Program-made: the position numbers and the translations under genes
Source of the DNA: Tepidiphilus sp.
GTDB taxonomy: Bacteria > Pseudomonadota > Gammaproteobacteria > Burkholderiales > Rhodocyclaceae
Direction of reading: 5' to 3'
DNA: 11,311 nucleotides
Assembly: GCA_028684345.1 (NCBI GenBank)
Contig: JAQUGB010000017.1
Span: forward strand, 1 to 11,311
Shown: positions 1 through 6,610 of the stretch, in pieces
Numbering within the stretch: the first letter of the stretch is position 1
Layout: every line of letters starts with the position of its first letter
The notes under the pieces: model-generated
Databases searched by the model: none
The model's input: only the letters and a program-made list of their open reading frames with translations
What the model was told of the DNA's origin: nothing

Positions 1-243
1 CGCGTAGAGGAGCATGGAGGCGTGCCCGTTCGAGAGCACGAAGCGGTCGCGGTCGCACCACTGGGGATTGGCAGGGTTGTGCTTGAGGTGCTTGCGCCAC
101 AGCACCGTGGCCATCTCGGCCATGCCCATGGGGGCGCCGGGATGGCCGGATTTCGCCAGTTGCACCGCATCCATGGCGAGCGCGCGCAGGGCGTTCGCGA
201 GCGGGCTGAACGTGCGCGGCGGGCGCGAGGCAGGCTGAGTCAT
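1..243 (-). CDS. tkt: Transketolase, N-terminal part (runs off the window)
   Basis: Transketolase moves two-carbon ketol units between sugar phosphates in the cytosol, using thiamine diphosphate and a divalent metal, in the pentose-phosphate and Calvin cycles. Only the first 81 codons are present; the rest lies left of base 1. The ATG is at 243-241 on the minus strand, giving MTQPASRPPRTFSPLANALR. The family signature SGHPGAPMGMA is at residues 32-42, and RFVLSNGHASMLLYA at about 67-81 carries another conserved histidine of the cofactor and substrate site. These two motifs in order, with the right spacing from the N-terminus, make the assignment firm. No strong Shine-Dalgarno sequence precedes the start. 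The gene is divergent from ftsK across a 129-base spacer. Which transketolase paralogue this is cannot be told from the fragment. Confidence 0.95.
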   Translation of the reverse strand, partial: MTQPASRPPRTFSPLANALRALAMDAVQLAKSGHPGAPMGMAEMATVLWRKHLKHNPANPQWCDRDRFVLSNGHASMLLYA

Positions 244-276
244 CCGTTCGATCGTCCAGCGGGAAAAAGAGCCGTA

Positions 277-305
277 ATTATCGCTCAAAACGGGGCGCCC
301 GCGAA
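277..305 (-). promoter_or_regulatory. Possible sigma70 promoter for transketolase
   Basis: Read on the minus strand, a -10-like GATAAT (277-282, one mismatch to TATAAT) follows a weak -35-like TTCGCG (300-305) with a 17-base spacer. It lies 34 bases upstream of the transketolase ATG. The -35 matches at only 3 of 6 positions, so this is a candidate only. Confidence 0.3.
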
Positions 306-329
306 CTCGGGGCAGGCAGGTCGCTGGCG

Positions 330-335
330 TATAAT
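330..335 (+). promoter_or_regulatory. Perfect -10 box upstream of ftsK
   Basis: TATAAT at 330-335 is a perfect -10 hexamer in an otherwise GC-rich spacer, 37 bases before the ftsK ATG. It predicts transcription starting near 342. No good -35 is seen 16 to 18 bases upstream, where the sequence is G-rich, so an activator or weak basal transcription may be involved. It probably drives the ftsK-lolA-rarA operon. Confidence 0.5.
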
Positions 336-372
336 TTGCCGTGACTTCTTTTTCTTGGATACGGCTCGCTCG

Positions 373-2877
373 ATGAATTGGATGACGACCTTGCGTTCGT
401 CTCGTGGGGTGCGGGAGATCGCCTGGTTGGTGCTCGCCGCCTTGGGAGGGTATTTCACGCTCATCTTGTTCGGCTATTCACCGTCCGATCCCGGATGGTC
501 GCATGAGGCGTCGACCGAGACGATCGCCAATCCCGGCGGCCGGGTGGGGGCTTGGTTGGCGGATCTCTGCCTGTCGATCTTCGGGGTGTCCGCTTGGTGG
601 CTTTTGGCGTTTGCCCTGCGCGGCCTGTGGTCGGCGTGGCGTCTGTGGCAGGGGGATGAACGCTCGACCGCGGGGTGGCGTGCTTCCATGGCCCTCGCTG
701 GTGCGGGCTTGCTCGTGCTGCTCTCGAGCAGCAGTGCCTTGGAGACCCTGCGCTTTCATGGGCACGGCATCGTGTTGCCCGCGGGGGCCGGCCCCGGGGG
801 GTATCTGGGGGGAGAGCTCGCTCAGGCCATGGCGCGCTATTTCGGGTTCACGGGAGGGACTTTGCTGTTGCTCGTGGCGTGGATGGTGGGGGTGAGTCTG
901 ACGTTCGGCGTTTCTTGGCTCGACGTGTGTGAACGCGTCGGGGCTTGGGTGGAGGCGGGTGTGCATCGCTTGCAAGGCCGCTGGGAGCGTCAGCGGGCCG
1001 AATCCTTGCGCGACATGGCTGCGGTCACGGTTTCGTCCGTACGGGCTGACGGAGAAGGGGGTGTGCGTGCTCGCTGGGAACGGTGGCGTGCCCGCATCGT
1101 GCAGGCAGGGCAAGGACTGCGCCGTTGGGCCCGGTGGGGAAGGTCGCCCGATTCGAGCCTGCCCCGGCAGCGGGTCGAGCCGGATCTTTCTGCTCCACTG
1201 GGGAAGGATACGGACGGGGCGTTCGATGCCACGGCCTCCGAACCCGTGTCCACGATGCACACGGAGGCTCCGAGGCCCGGCACGAAACGACACGGGCGGC
1301 GAGGCCGAGACTCGGGGGGCGAAGTCGCGCACGGCTCGCCTTCGCCCTCGGGTTTCGTCCCCGGCGCCCATGCTCCCTTGCAAGCGTCCGCGCCCATTGA
1401 TCCGCGGCCGTCTTTGGCTCTGCTGGATGCGCCGTCGCTTGGCGGCGTGGCGGTCAGCGCCGAGGCGATGGCGGCCACCGCCCGGCTCATCGAGAGCAAG
1501 CTCGCCGAATTCGGCGTACGCGTGCAGGTGGTAGGAACGATTCCCGGGCCGGTGGTGACGCGCTACGAGATCGAGCCGGCCACTGGAGTGAAAGGGGCGC
1601 AGATCGTCAACCTGGCCAAGGACCTGGCGCGGGCGCTGTCGCTCGTATCCATTCGCGTGGTCGAAATCGTCCCCGGGAAATCCTGCATGGCGTTGGAAGT
1701 ACCCAATCCGAAGCGCCAGATCGTGCGTCTGAGCGAAGTGCTCGATTCGCGCGCCTATCGGGAGATGGCCTCACCCCTGACGCTGTGTCTGGGCAAGGAC
1801 ATCGCGGGACAGCCGGTGGTGGCGGATCTCGCCAAGATGCCACATCTCCTGGTGGCCGGGACCACCGGTTCGGGTAAGTCGGTTGGCATCAACGCCATGA
1901 TCCTGTCGCTCATCTACAAGTCGACGCCGGAGCAAGTGCGGCTCATCATGGTCGACCCGAAGATGCTGGAACTGTCGATCTACGAGGGGATCCCGCACTT
2001 GCTCTCGCCCGTGGTCACGGACATGCGGCTCGCGGCCCAGGCGCTCGATTGGTGCGTGGGCGAGATGGAGCGGCGCTACAAGCTGATGGCGGCGCTGGGA
2101 GTGCGCAACATCGCCGGCTACAACGCCTTGCTCGAGCGGGCTCGGCGCAGCGGCGAACATCTCGGAAATCCGTTCTCGCTCACCCCGGATTCGCCCGAAC
2201 CCTTGGAGAAGATGCCCTACATCGTCGTCGTGGTCGATGAGCTCGCCGACCTGATGATGGTGGTGGGCAAACGCATCGAGGAGCTCATCGCCCGGCTCGC
2301 GCAGAAGGCGCGGGCGGCCGGCATTCATCTCATTTTGGCGACCCAGCGCCCTTCGGTGGACGTGATCACCGGGCTCATCAAGGCCAACGTGCCTACGCGC
2401 ATCGCCTTTCAGGTCTCTTCCAAAGTGGATTCACGCACCATCCTCGACCAGATGGGGGCCGAGACCTTGCTCGGCATGGGGGACATGCTCTATCTCGCGC
2501 CCGGAACCGGTCTGCCGCGTCGGGTGCACGGCGCCTTCGTCGCCGACGACGAGGTGCATCGGGTGGTCGAATACCTCAAGCGGCTCGGTCCGCCGCAGTA
2601 CGTCGAGGCGGTACTCGCCGAGCCGGAGGAGGGAGAGGAAGGCGGGTTGGAAGGCCCGGGCGGAGGGGAAGAGAATGACCCCTTGTACGATCAGGCGGTG
2701 GAGGTGGTGCTGCGTACGCGCCGCCCGTCGATTTCCTTGGTGCAGCGGCATCTGCGCATCGGCTACAACCGCGCGGCGCGGCTCATCGAGGCGATGGAGC
2801 GCGCGGGACTGGTGTCGCCGCCGGAGCACAATGGCAACCGCCAGGTGCTGGTGCCGACGCGGGGAGAAGAGGCGTGA
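373..2877 (+). CDS. ftsK: DNA translocase FtsK
   Basis: FtsK is a septum-anchored, ATP-driven DNA pump that moves chromosome termini through the closing septum and activates XerCD recombination at dif. The 834-residue product has an N-terminal membrane domain with about four hydrophobic segments (roughly 16-36, 60-83, 104-122, 160-181), a charged, proline- and arginine-rich linker (about 183-350), the RecA-like motor, and a C-terminal winged-helix gamma domain (about 768-830) that reads KOPS sequences. Walker A is GTTGSGKS (496-503) and Walker B is IVVVVDELADL (617-627); ATQRPSVDVITG (656-667) is also typical. The linker is much shorter than that of the 1329-residue E. coli protein. The frame stays open upstream to base 22, but that part lies antisense to transketolase, so the ATG at 373 is preferred. 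A second ATG at 382 is possible, as neither has a strong Shine-Dalgarno. The stop overlaps lolA by four bases. Confidence 0.97.
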   Translation: MNWMTTLRSSRGVREIAWLVLAALGGYFTLILFGYSPSDPGWSHEASTETIANPGGRVGAWLADLCLSIFGVSAWWLLAFALRGLWSAWRLWQGDERSTAGWRASMALAGAGLLVLLSSSSALETLRFHGHGIVLPAGAGPGGYLGGELAQAMARYFGFTGGTLLLLVAWMVGVSLTFGVSWLDVCERVGAWVEAGVHRLQGRWERQRAESLRDMAAVTVSSVRADGEGGVRARWERWRARIVQAGQGLRRWARWGRSPDSSLPRQRVEPDLSAPLGKDTDGAFDATASEPVSTMHTEAPRPGTKRHGRRGRDSGGEVAHGSPSPSGFVPGAHAPLQASAPIDPRPSLALLDAPSLGGVAVSAEAMAATARLIESKLAEFGVRVQVVGTIPGPVVTRYEIEPATGVKGAQIVNLAKDLARALSLVSIRVVEIVPGKSCMALEVPNPKRQIVRLSEVLDSRAYREMASPLTLCLGKDIAGQPVVADLAKMPHLLVAGTTGSGKSVGINAMILSLIYKSTPEQVRLIMVDPKMLELSIYEGIPHLLSPVVTDMRLAAQALDWCVGEMERRYKLMAALGVRNIAGYNALLERARRSGEHLGNPFSLTPDSPEPLEKMPYIVVVVDELADLMMVVGKRIEELIARLAQKARAAGIHLILATQRPSVDVITGLIKANVPTRIAFQVSSKVDSRTILDQMGAETLLGMGDMLYLAPGTGLPRRVHGAFVADDEVHRVVEYLKRLGPPQYVEAVLAEPEEGEEGGLEGPGGGEENDPLYDQAVEVVLRTRRPSISLVQRHLRIGYNRAARLIEAMERAGLVSPPEHNGNRQVLVPTRGEEA

Positions 2878-3530
2878 CGAAGGTGTTGGCCGGATGGGGG
2901 GTCGCGTTGTGGGTGATGTTTGCCGGCGTGGCCCTCGCCCAGCAACAGGGAGTGGCCGAGGAGGCGGTGCAAAGGCTCGAAGCGTTCGTGTCGCAAACGA
3001 ATGCAGCACAGGGGCGTTTCCGCCAGGAGGTGCTCGATCGTCAGGGGCGAGTGCTGCAGCGCTCCGAGGGGCGTTTCGTCTATGAGCGGCCGAGCCGTTT
3101 CCGCTGGGAAGTGAGCTCGCCGGCGAAGCAGCTGGTGGTGAGCGATGGAACGGTCGTGCAGGTCTGGGATCCGGATCTGGAGCAGGTGATGGTGATGCAG
3201 TTCACCCACGCGCTCTCTGGCTCGCCCGCGGCGATTCTCGCAGACTCCCAAGCCTTGCATCGCGAGTTCGTCCCGGAGGGTGGGGAGATCGATGGCGAGC
3301 GCTGGGCGGTGCGCCTGCGGGCGCGTTCGGCCGAAGCGGGCATCGAGCGCGTCGTGGTCGAAGGCGAAGGAGAGCGGTTGCGGCGCATGCGCATCGAGGA
3401 TCATTTCGGCCAGACGAGCGAGATTACGTTCACCGAGTTTCAGCGGGCCTGGTCGGTGCCGCCGGCCGAGTTTGCCTTTACTCCGCCGCCCGGCACCAAG
3501 GTGCTGGAAAACCACCCGGGGCGGCGATGA
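2874..3530 (+). CDS. lolA: Outer-membrane lipoprotein carrier protein LolA
   Basis: LolA is the periplasmic chaperone that takes lipoproteins released by the LolCDE transporter and hands them to LolB at the outer membrane. The 218-residue product starts with a clear Sec signal peptide (MTKVLAGW, a hydrophobic core, then AGVALA before QQQ, cleavage near residue 22). Family-typical stretches follow: AAQGRFRQEVLD, the GRFVYERPSRFRWEV strand pair (about 66-80), and GSPAAIL near the middle. Length is close to that of E. coli LolA (203 with signal). The start is GTG at 2874, overlapping the ftsK stop in GTGA, with a GGAG at 2863-2866 seven bases upstream. The end overlaps rarA in ATGA. This suggests translational coupling through the operon. 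Confidence 0.95.
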   Translation: MTKVLAGWGVALWVMFAGVALAQQQGVAEEAVQRLEAFVSQTNAAQGRFRQEVLDRQGRVLQRSEGRFVYERPSRFRWEVSSPAKQLVVSDGTVVQVWDPDLEQVMVMQFTHALSGSPAAILADSQALHREFVPEGGEIDGERWAVRLRARSAEAGIERVVVEGEGERLRRMRIEDHFGQTSEITFTEFQRAWSVPPAEFAFTPPPGTKVLENHPGRR

Positions 3531-4828
3531 GCGGGGAGGCGCGCGCGCCGCTCGCCGAGCGCATGCGTCCGCAGCACCTCGACGAGGTGGTGGGGCAGGA
3601 GCATCTGCTCGGTCCGGGCAAGCCGCTGCGGGTCGCCTGGGAGCAGGGGCGGCTTTTTTCCATGATCCTGTGGGGACCGCCCGGGGTGGGAAAAACCACC
3701 CTCGCGCGCTTGCTCGCGCAGGCGGTGGGGGCGCGCTTCATCGCCCTGTCGGCCGTCATGGCGGGGGTGAAGGAGATCCGCGCGGCGATCGACGAGGCCC
3801 GTGCCGAGCGCGAACGCGGCGGCACGACGGTGCTCTTCGTCGATGAGGTGCACCGCTTCAACAAGGCGCAGCAGGACGCTTTTCTGCATCAGGTTGAGGA
3901 AGGGCTGGTCACTTTCATCGGCGCCACCACCGAGAATCCTTCTTTCGAGGTCAATTCGGCGCTACTGTCGCGTACCACGGTACTGCGGCTCGAGCCTCTG
4001 GATGCAACGGCGCTCACGACGCTGCTCGCTCGTGCCGAGGCGCGTTTCCCTGACGAGGCGGTGCCCTTGGACGAGGCGGCGCGCGCCATGCTGGTCGAAC
4101 TCGCCGACGGGGATGCGCGGCGGCTGCTCAACGACGTGGAATGGCTGTGGCAGGCGGCGCGGGCACGGGGACAGGCGGTGATCGACGTGCCGTTCGCGCG
4201 TTCGGTGATGGGCGAGCGGCTGCGGCGCTTCGACAAGGGGGGCGACGCCTTCTACGACCAGATCTCGGCCCTGCACAAGGCGGTGCGCGGCTCCGACCCC
4301 GACGCCGCGCTCTATTGGTTCGTGCGCATGCTCGACGGTGGCGCCGATCCGCTCTATCTGGGGCGGCGCATCGTACGCATGGCCAGCGAAGACGTGGGCC
4401 TTGCCGATCCACGCTCGCTGACGCTCGCGCTCGATGCCTGCGCCGCTTACGAGCGGTTGGGGTCGCCCGAAGGGGAGCTGGCGCTCGCCGAGGCGGTGGT
4501 GTATCTGGCCTGTGCGCCGAAGTCGAACGCCGTCTACCTCGCCTACAATGCGGCACGCGCCTTCGTGCGTCAGGACGGCTCGCGCCCGGTTCCGTTGCAT
4601 CTGCGCAACGCCCCGACCCGGCTCATGAAGGAGCTGGGCTTCGGCAAGACCTACCGCTATCCGCACGACGAACCGGAAGGGTATGCGGCTGGCGAGCGCT
4701 ATTTCCCCGACGGCATGACGCCGCAGCGCTGGTACCGGCCGGTCGAGCGGGGGTTGGAGGCGAAGATCCGCGCCAAACTGGAGCACCTGCGCGAATTGGA
4801 TGCGCAGGCGCAACGGCGCCGCTCATGA
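3527..4828 (+). CDS. rarA: Replication-associated recombination protein A (RarA/MgsA AAA+ ATPase)
   Basis: RarA is a clamp-loader-like AAA+ ATPase that acts at stalled replication forks and binds SSB; it is the bacterial relative of eukaryotic WRNIP1/Mgs1. The 433-residue protein is close to E. coli RarA (447). It has the N-terminal RMRPQHLDEVVGQEHLLG box (12-29), Walker A GPPGVGKT (50-57), Walker B VLFVDEVH (102-109), sensor-1 region GATTENPSF (132-140) and an arginine-finger SALLSR (144-149). The C-terminal tetramerisation region includes RRIVRMASEDVGLADPRSL and LGFGKTYRYPHDEPEGY. The ATG overlaps the lolA stop by four bases. The 3' end overlaps a convergent minus-strand gene by six bases. 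No terminator is visible right after the stop. Confidence 0.97.
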   Translation: MSGEARAPLAERMRPQHLDEVVGQEHLLGPGKPLRVAWEQGRLFSMILWGPPGVGKTTLARLLAQAVGARFIALSAVMAGVKEIRAAIDEARAERERGGTTVLFVDEVHRFNKAQQDAFLHQVEEGLVTFIGATTENPSFEVNSALLSRTTVLRLEPLDATALTTLLARAEARFPDEAVPLDEAARAMLVELADGDARRLLNDVEWLWQAARARGQAVIDVPFARSVMGERLRRFDKGGDAFYDQISALHKAVRGSDPDAALYWFVRMLDGGADPLYLGRRIVRMASEDVGLADPRSLTLALDACAAYERLGSPEGELALAEAVVYLACAPKSNAVYLAYNAARAFVRQDGSRPVPLHLRNAPTRLMKELGFGKTYRYPHDEPEGYAAGERYFPDGMTPQRWYRPVERGLEAKIRAKLEHLRELDAQAQRRRS

Positions 4829-5104
4829 ACCGGCGTTGGCAGGGGCGTGCAAGGGGTGATCGGCGAGCAGCCGCTTGCAGGCTTCGTGCGCCTGCTGCGC
4901 CTTGGCGGCGTTGCCGTCTTCGATGGCGCGCTCGGCGATCTCGAGCAGCCAGTTGGTCAGCACGACGATGCCTTCGTCGGATTGGGTGAGGCTGCAGGCG
5001 ATGAGGCCGGCCGCTTCGGCGGGAAGATCATGATGCTCGGCCAGCAGCCCGATTTCTTCTTCAGTGAGGCTGCAGTAGTCGAGGCAGTCGCGTAACGTGA
5101 GCAT
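4823..5104 (-). CDS. Small conserved-looking protein of unknown function
   Basis: This 93-residue acidic, mostly helical protein has no predicted signal peptide or membrane segment, so it is probably cytosolic. It begins MLTLRDCLDYCSLTEEEIGL and continues with alternating helix-like stretches (LLAEHHDLPAEAAGLIA, then a long amphipathic C-terminal helix rich in A, E and K). The N-terminal pattern MLTL.DCLDYC.LTEEE resembles, from memory, a family of short uncharacterised proteobacterial proteins; I cannot name a function. The ATG at 5104 is chosen because that family starts there and GAAGGG lies about 9 bases upstream; an in-frame GTG at 5134 would add ten residues. It is flanked by rarA (convergent, six-base overlap) and serS (divergent). 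Codon use matches its neighbours, which supports a real gene. Confidence 0.75.
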   Translation of the reverse strand: MLTLRDCLDYCSLTEEEIGLLAEHHDLPAEAAGLIACSLTQSDEGIVVLTNWLLEIAERAIEDGNAAKAQQAHEACKRLLADHPLHAPANAGS

Positions 5105-5139
5105 GGCGAGGGGCCCTTCGAAAATATGCCGCACCGGTC

Positions 5140-5169
5140 ACTGTAGGCGCTGCAACTCATTATTGCCAA
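5140..5169 (-). promoter_or_regulatory. Candidate promoter for the small minus-strand gene
   Basis: On the minus strand, TTGGCA (5164-5169, 5 of 6 to TTGACA) is followed after 18 bases by TACAGT (5140-5145, 4 of 6 to TATAAT), 35 bases before the ATG at 5104. A run of seven A's on this strand (5173-5179) lies just upstream of the -35 and could act as an UP element. This is inferred from hexamer matches alone. Confidence 0.4.
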
Positions 5170-5179
5170 TGATTTTTTT
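5157..5179 (+). terminator. Weak terminator-like hairpin with T tract
   Basis: TCATT (5157-5161) and AATGA (5168-5172) form a five-base inverted repeat around a six-base loop, followed at once by seven T's (5173-5179). Two further A-T pairs are possible beyond one mismatch. The geometry is that of a rho-independent terminator for rightward transcription, such as read-through from rarA, but the stem is short and AT-rich and so may be too weak. It also overlaps the candidate minus-strand promoter. Confidence 0.3.
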
Positions 5180-5183
5180 GTTT

Positions 5184-5198
5184 CGGAATGATGTTCCG
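5184..5198. repeat. Short inverted repeat CGGAA-TGATG-TTCCG
   Basis: A perfect five-base inverted repeat with a five-base centre lies between the two divergent genes. Its size fits half-sites of a dimeric regulator, but five-base arms occur often by chance. No regulator is assigned. Confidence 0.3.
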
Positions 5199-5215
5199 TC
5201 TTTGACCCTGACTAT

Positions 5216-5241
5216 CGATCGTTTCTTCGCGCCCGATCGTT
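5216..5241. repeat. Direct repeat of CGATCGTT
   Basis: CGATCGTT occurs at 5216-5223 and again at 5234-5241, with starts 18 bases apart. The second copy runs into the candidate serS -35. The repeat could be a tandem operator or simply chance. Confidence 0.35.
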
Positions 5242-5268
5242 GTCGGATATGGGCAGAACTGGTATCGT
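5240..5268 (+). promoter_or_regulatory. Candidate serS promoter
   Basis: TTGTCG (5240-5245, 4 of 6) and TATCGT (5263-5268, 4 of 6) are separated by 17 bases and lie 33 bases before the serS ATG. The hexamers are imperfect, and an upstream TTGACC (5202-5207) is a possible alternative -35 without a good partner -10. Confidence 0.3.
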
Positions 5269-5301
5269 TGCACCCCGTCAGACGATTGATCAGGATGTGT
5301 G

Positions 5302-6588
5302 ATGCTCGACGTTCAGTGGTTGCGCACCCGGCTCGACGAGGTGAAAGCGGCGCTCGCGCGGCGCGGCGCGAAGATCGACTGGTCCCGCTTCGAGGCGCTC
5401 GAGTCCGAGCGGAAAGACCTGCAGACCCGCACCCAGGAACTGCAGGCGCAGCGCAACGCCCTTTCGAAGGAAGTCGGACGGCGCAAGGGGCGGGGCGAGG
5501 ATGCTTCCGACCTGCTCGCCCAGCTCGCGCTGATCACCGCCGAGCTCGACGCGTGCGAAGAGCGGCTCTCGGCCTTGCTCACCGAGTTGGAATCCTTCCT
5601 CGCCACCCTACCCAATATCCCTCATCCTTCCGTTCCCGACGGAACGAGCGAGGCCGACAACGTGGAGGTGGCGCGCTGGGGCTCGCCGCGGCTGTTCGAT
5701 TTTCCGGTGCGCGATCACGTCGACGTGGGTACGCCCCTGGGGCTGGATTTCGAGGCGGCGGCGAAGATTGCCGGGGCGCGTTTTTCCGTGATGCGCGGCG
5801 ACGTGGCGCGGCTGCATCGGGCGCTGGGGCAGTTCATGCTCGATCTGCACACGCGCGAGCACGGCTACCTCGAAGTCCATGTGCCCTATCTCGTCAATGG
5901 GCGCAGCCTCTTCGGGACGGGGCAGCTGCCCAAGTTCGCCGAGGATCTCTTCGCCGTGCCGCGCGATCCGGAGAATTTCTACCTCATTCCCACTGCCGAG
6001 GTGCCGGTGACCAACCTGGTGCGTGACGAGATCGTGGAGGAGTCGGCATTGCCGCTGAAGTTCGTCGCGCACACGCCGTGCTTTCGCTCGGAGGCCGGTG
6101 CTTATGGGCGTGACACGCGCGGCATGATCCGCCAGCATCAGTTCGACAAGGTGGAACTGGTGCGCATCGAGCATCCGGACCGTTCCTGGGATGCACTCGA
6201 GGAGCTCACGGGACACGCGGAGACGGTGCTGCAGCGCTTGGGTCTGCCCTATCGCAAGGTGGCTTTGTGCGCCGGCGATCTTGGATTCTCCGCGGCGAAG
6301 ACCTATGATTTGGAAGTATGGCTGCCGGGGCAGAACTCCTACCGCGAGATTTCTTCGTGCTCGAACTTCGAGGCGTTCCAGGCCCGTCGCTTGCAGGCGC
6401 GTTTTCGCCCCGCCGGCGGCAAGGGTAAGCCCCAGCCGGTACATACTTTGAACGGCTCGGGTCTGGCGGTGGGGCGTACGCTGGTGGCGGTGCTGGAGAA
6501 CTACCAGCAGCGCGACGGTTCGGTGGTGGTGCCCGAGGCGCTGCGGCCGTGGATGGGGGGGCAGGAGCTGATCGAGCCTCGTCGGTGA
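5302..6588 (+). CDS. serS: Serine--tRNA ligase
   Basis: SerRS is a cytosolic class II aminoacyl-tRNA synthetase that activates serine with ATP and loads it on tRNA-Ser (and on tRNA-Sec where present). The 428-residue protein matches the usual length (E. coli 430). The N-terminal coiled-coil arm that grips the tRNA long variable arm spans about residues 27-100. The catalytic core follows, with the serine-binding TAEVP (231-235), motif 2 FRSEAGAYGRDTRG (261-274), the SYREISSCSNFEAFQARR block (346-363) and motif 3 GRTLVAVLEN (391-400). The ATG at 5302 is preferred over the adjacent in-frame GTG at 5299, since CAGGA at 5291-5295 sits six bases before it. The pnt operon begins 22 bases after the stop, so co-transcription is possible. 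Confidence 0.98.
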   Translation: MLDVQWLRTRLDEVKAALARRGAKIDWSRFEALESERKDLQTRTQELQAQRNALSKEVGRRKGRGEDASDLLAQLALITAELDACEERLSALLTELESFLATLPNIPHPSVPDGTSEADNVEVARWGSPRLFDFPVRDHVDVGTPLGLDFEAAAKIAGARFSVMRGDVARLHRALGQFMLDLHTREHGYLEVHVPYLVNGRSLFGTGQLPKFAEDLFAVPRDPENFYLIPTAEVPVTNLVRDEIVEESALPLKFVAHTPCFRSEAGAYGRDTRGMIRQHQFDKVELVRIEHPDRSWDALEELTGHAETVLQRLGLPYRKVALCAGDLGFSAAKTYDLEVWLPGQNSYREISSCSNFEAFQARRLQARFRPAGGKGKPQPVHTLNGSGLAVGRTLVAVLENYQQRDGSVVVPEALRPWMGGQELIEPRR

Positions 6589-6598
6589 TCGGGTAGAG

Positions 6599-6604
6599 AG
6601 GAGG
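6599..6604 (+). promoter_or_regulatory. Strong ribosome-binding site of pntAA
   Basis: AGGAGG sits six bases before the pntAA ATG inside a purine-only run from 6596 to 6610. It is the best Shine-Dalgarno in the window and fixes the pntAA start. Confidence 0.85.
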
Positions 6605-6610
6605 AAGAGG

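Noticed and set aside
293..300. GGGCGCCC palindrome between transketolase and ftsK
   Set aside because: Eight-base GC palindromes are common at this base composition, and there is no second copy or T tract to suggest an operator or terminator.
22..372. In-frame open extension of ftsK toward the left edge
   Set aside because: It lies antisense to the transketolase start and across the promoter region, and its translation has no membrane or family features. GC-rich coding DNA often leaves the opposite strand open.
478..1499. Minus-strand frames opposite the ftsK linker
   Set aside because: They fall opposite the poorly constrained linker and read as P/R/S-rich sequence without domains.
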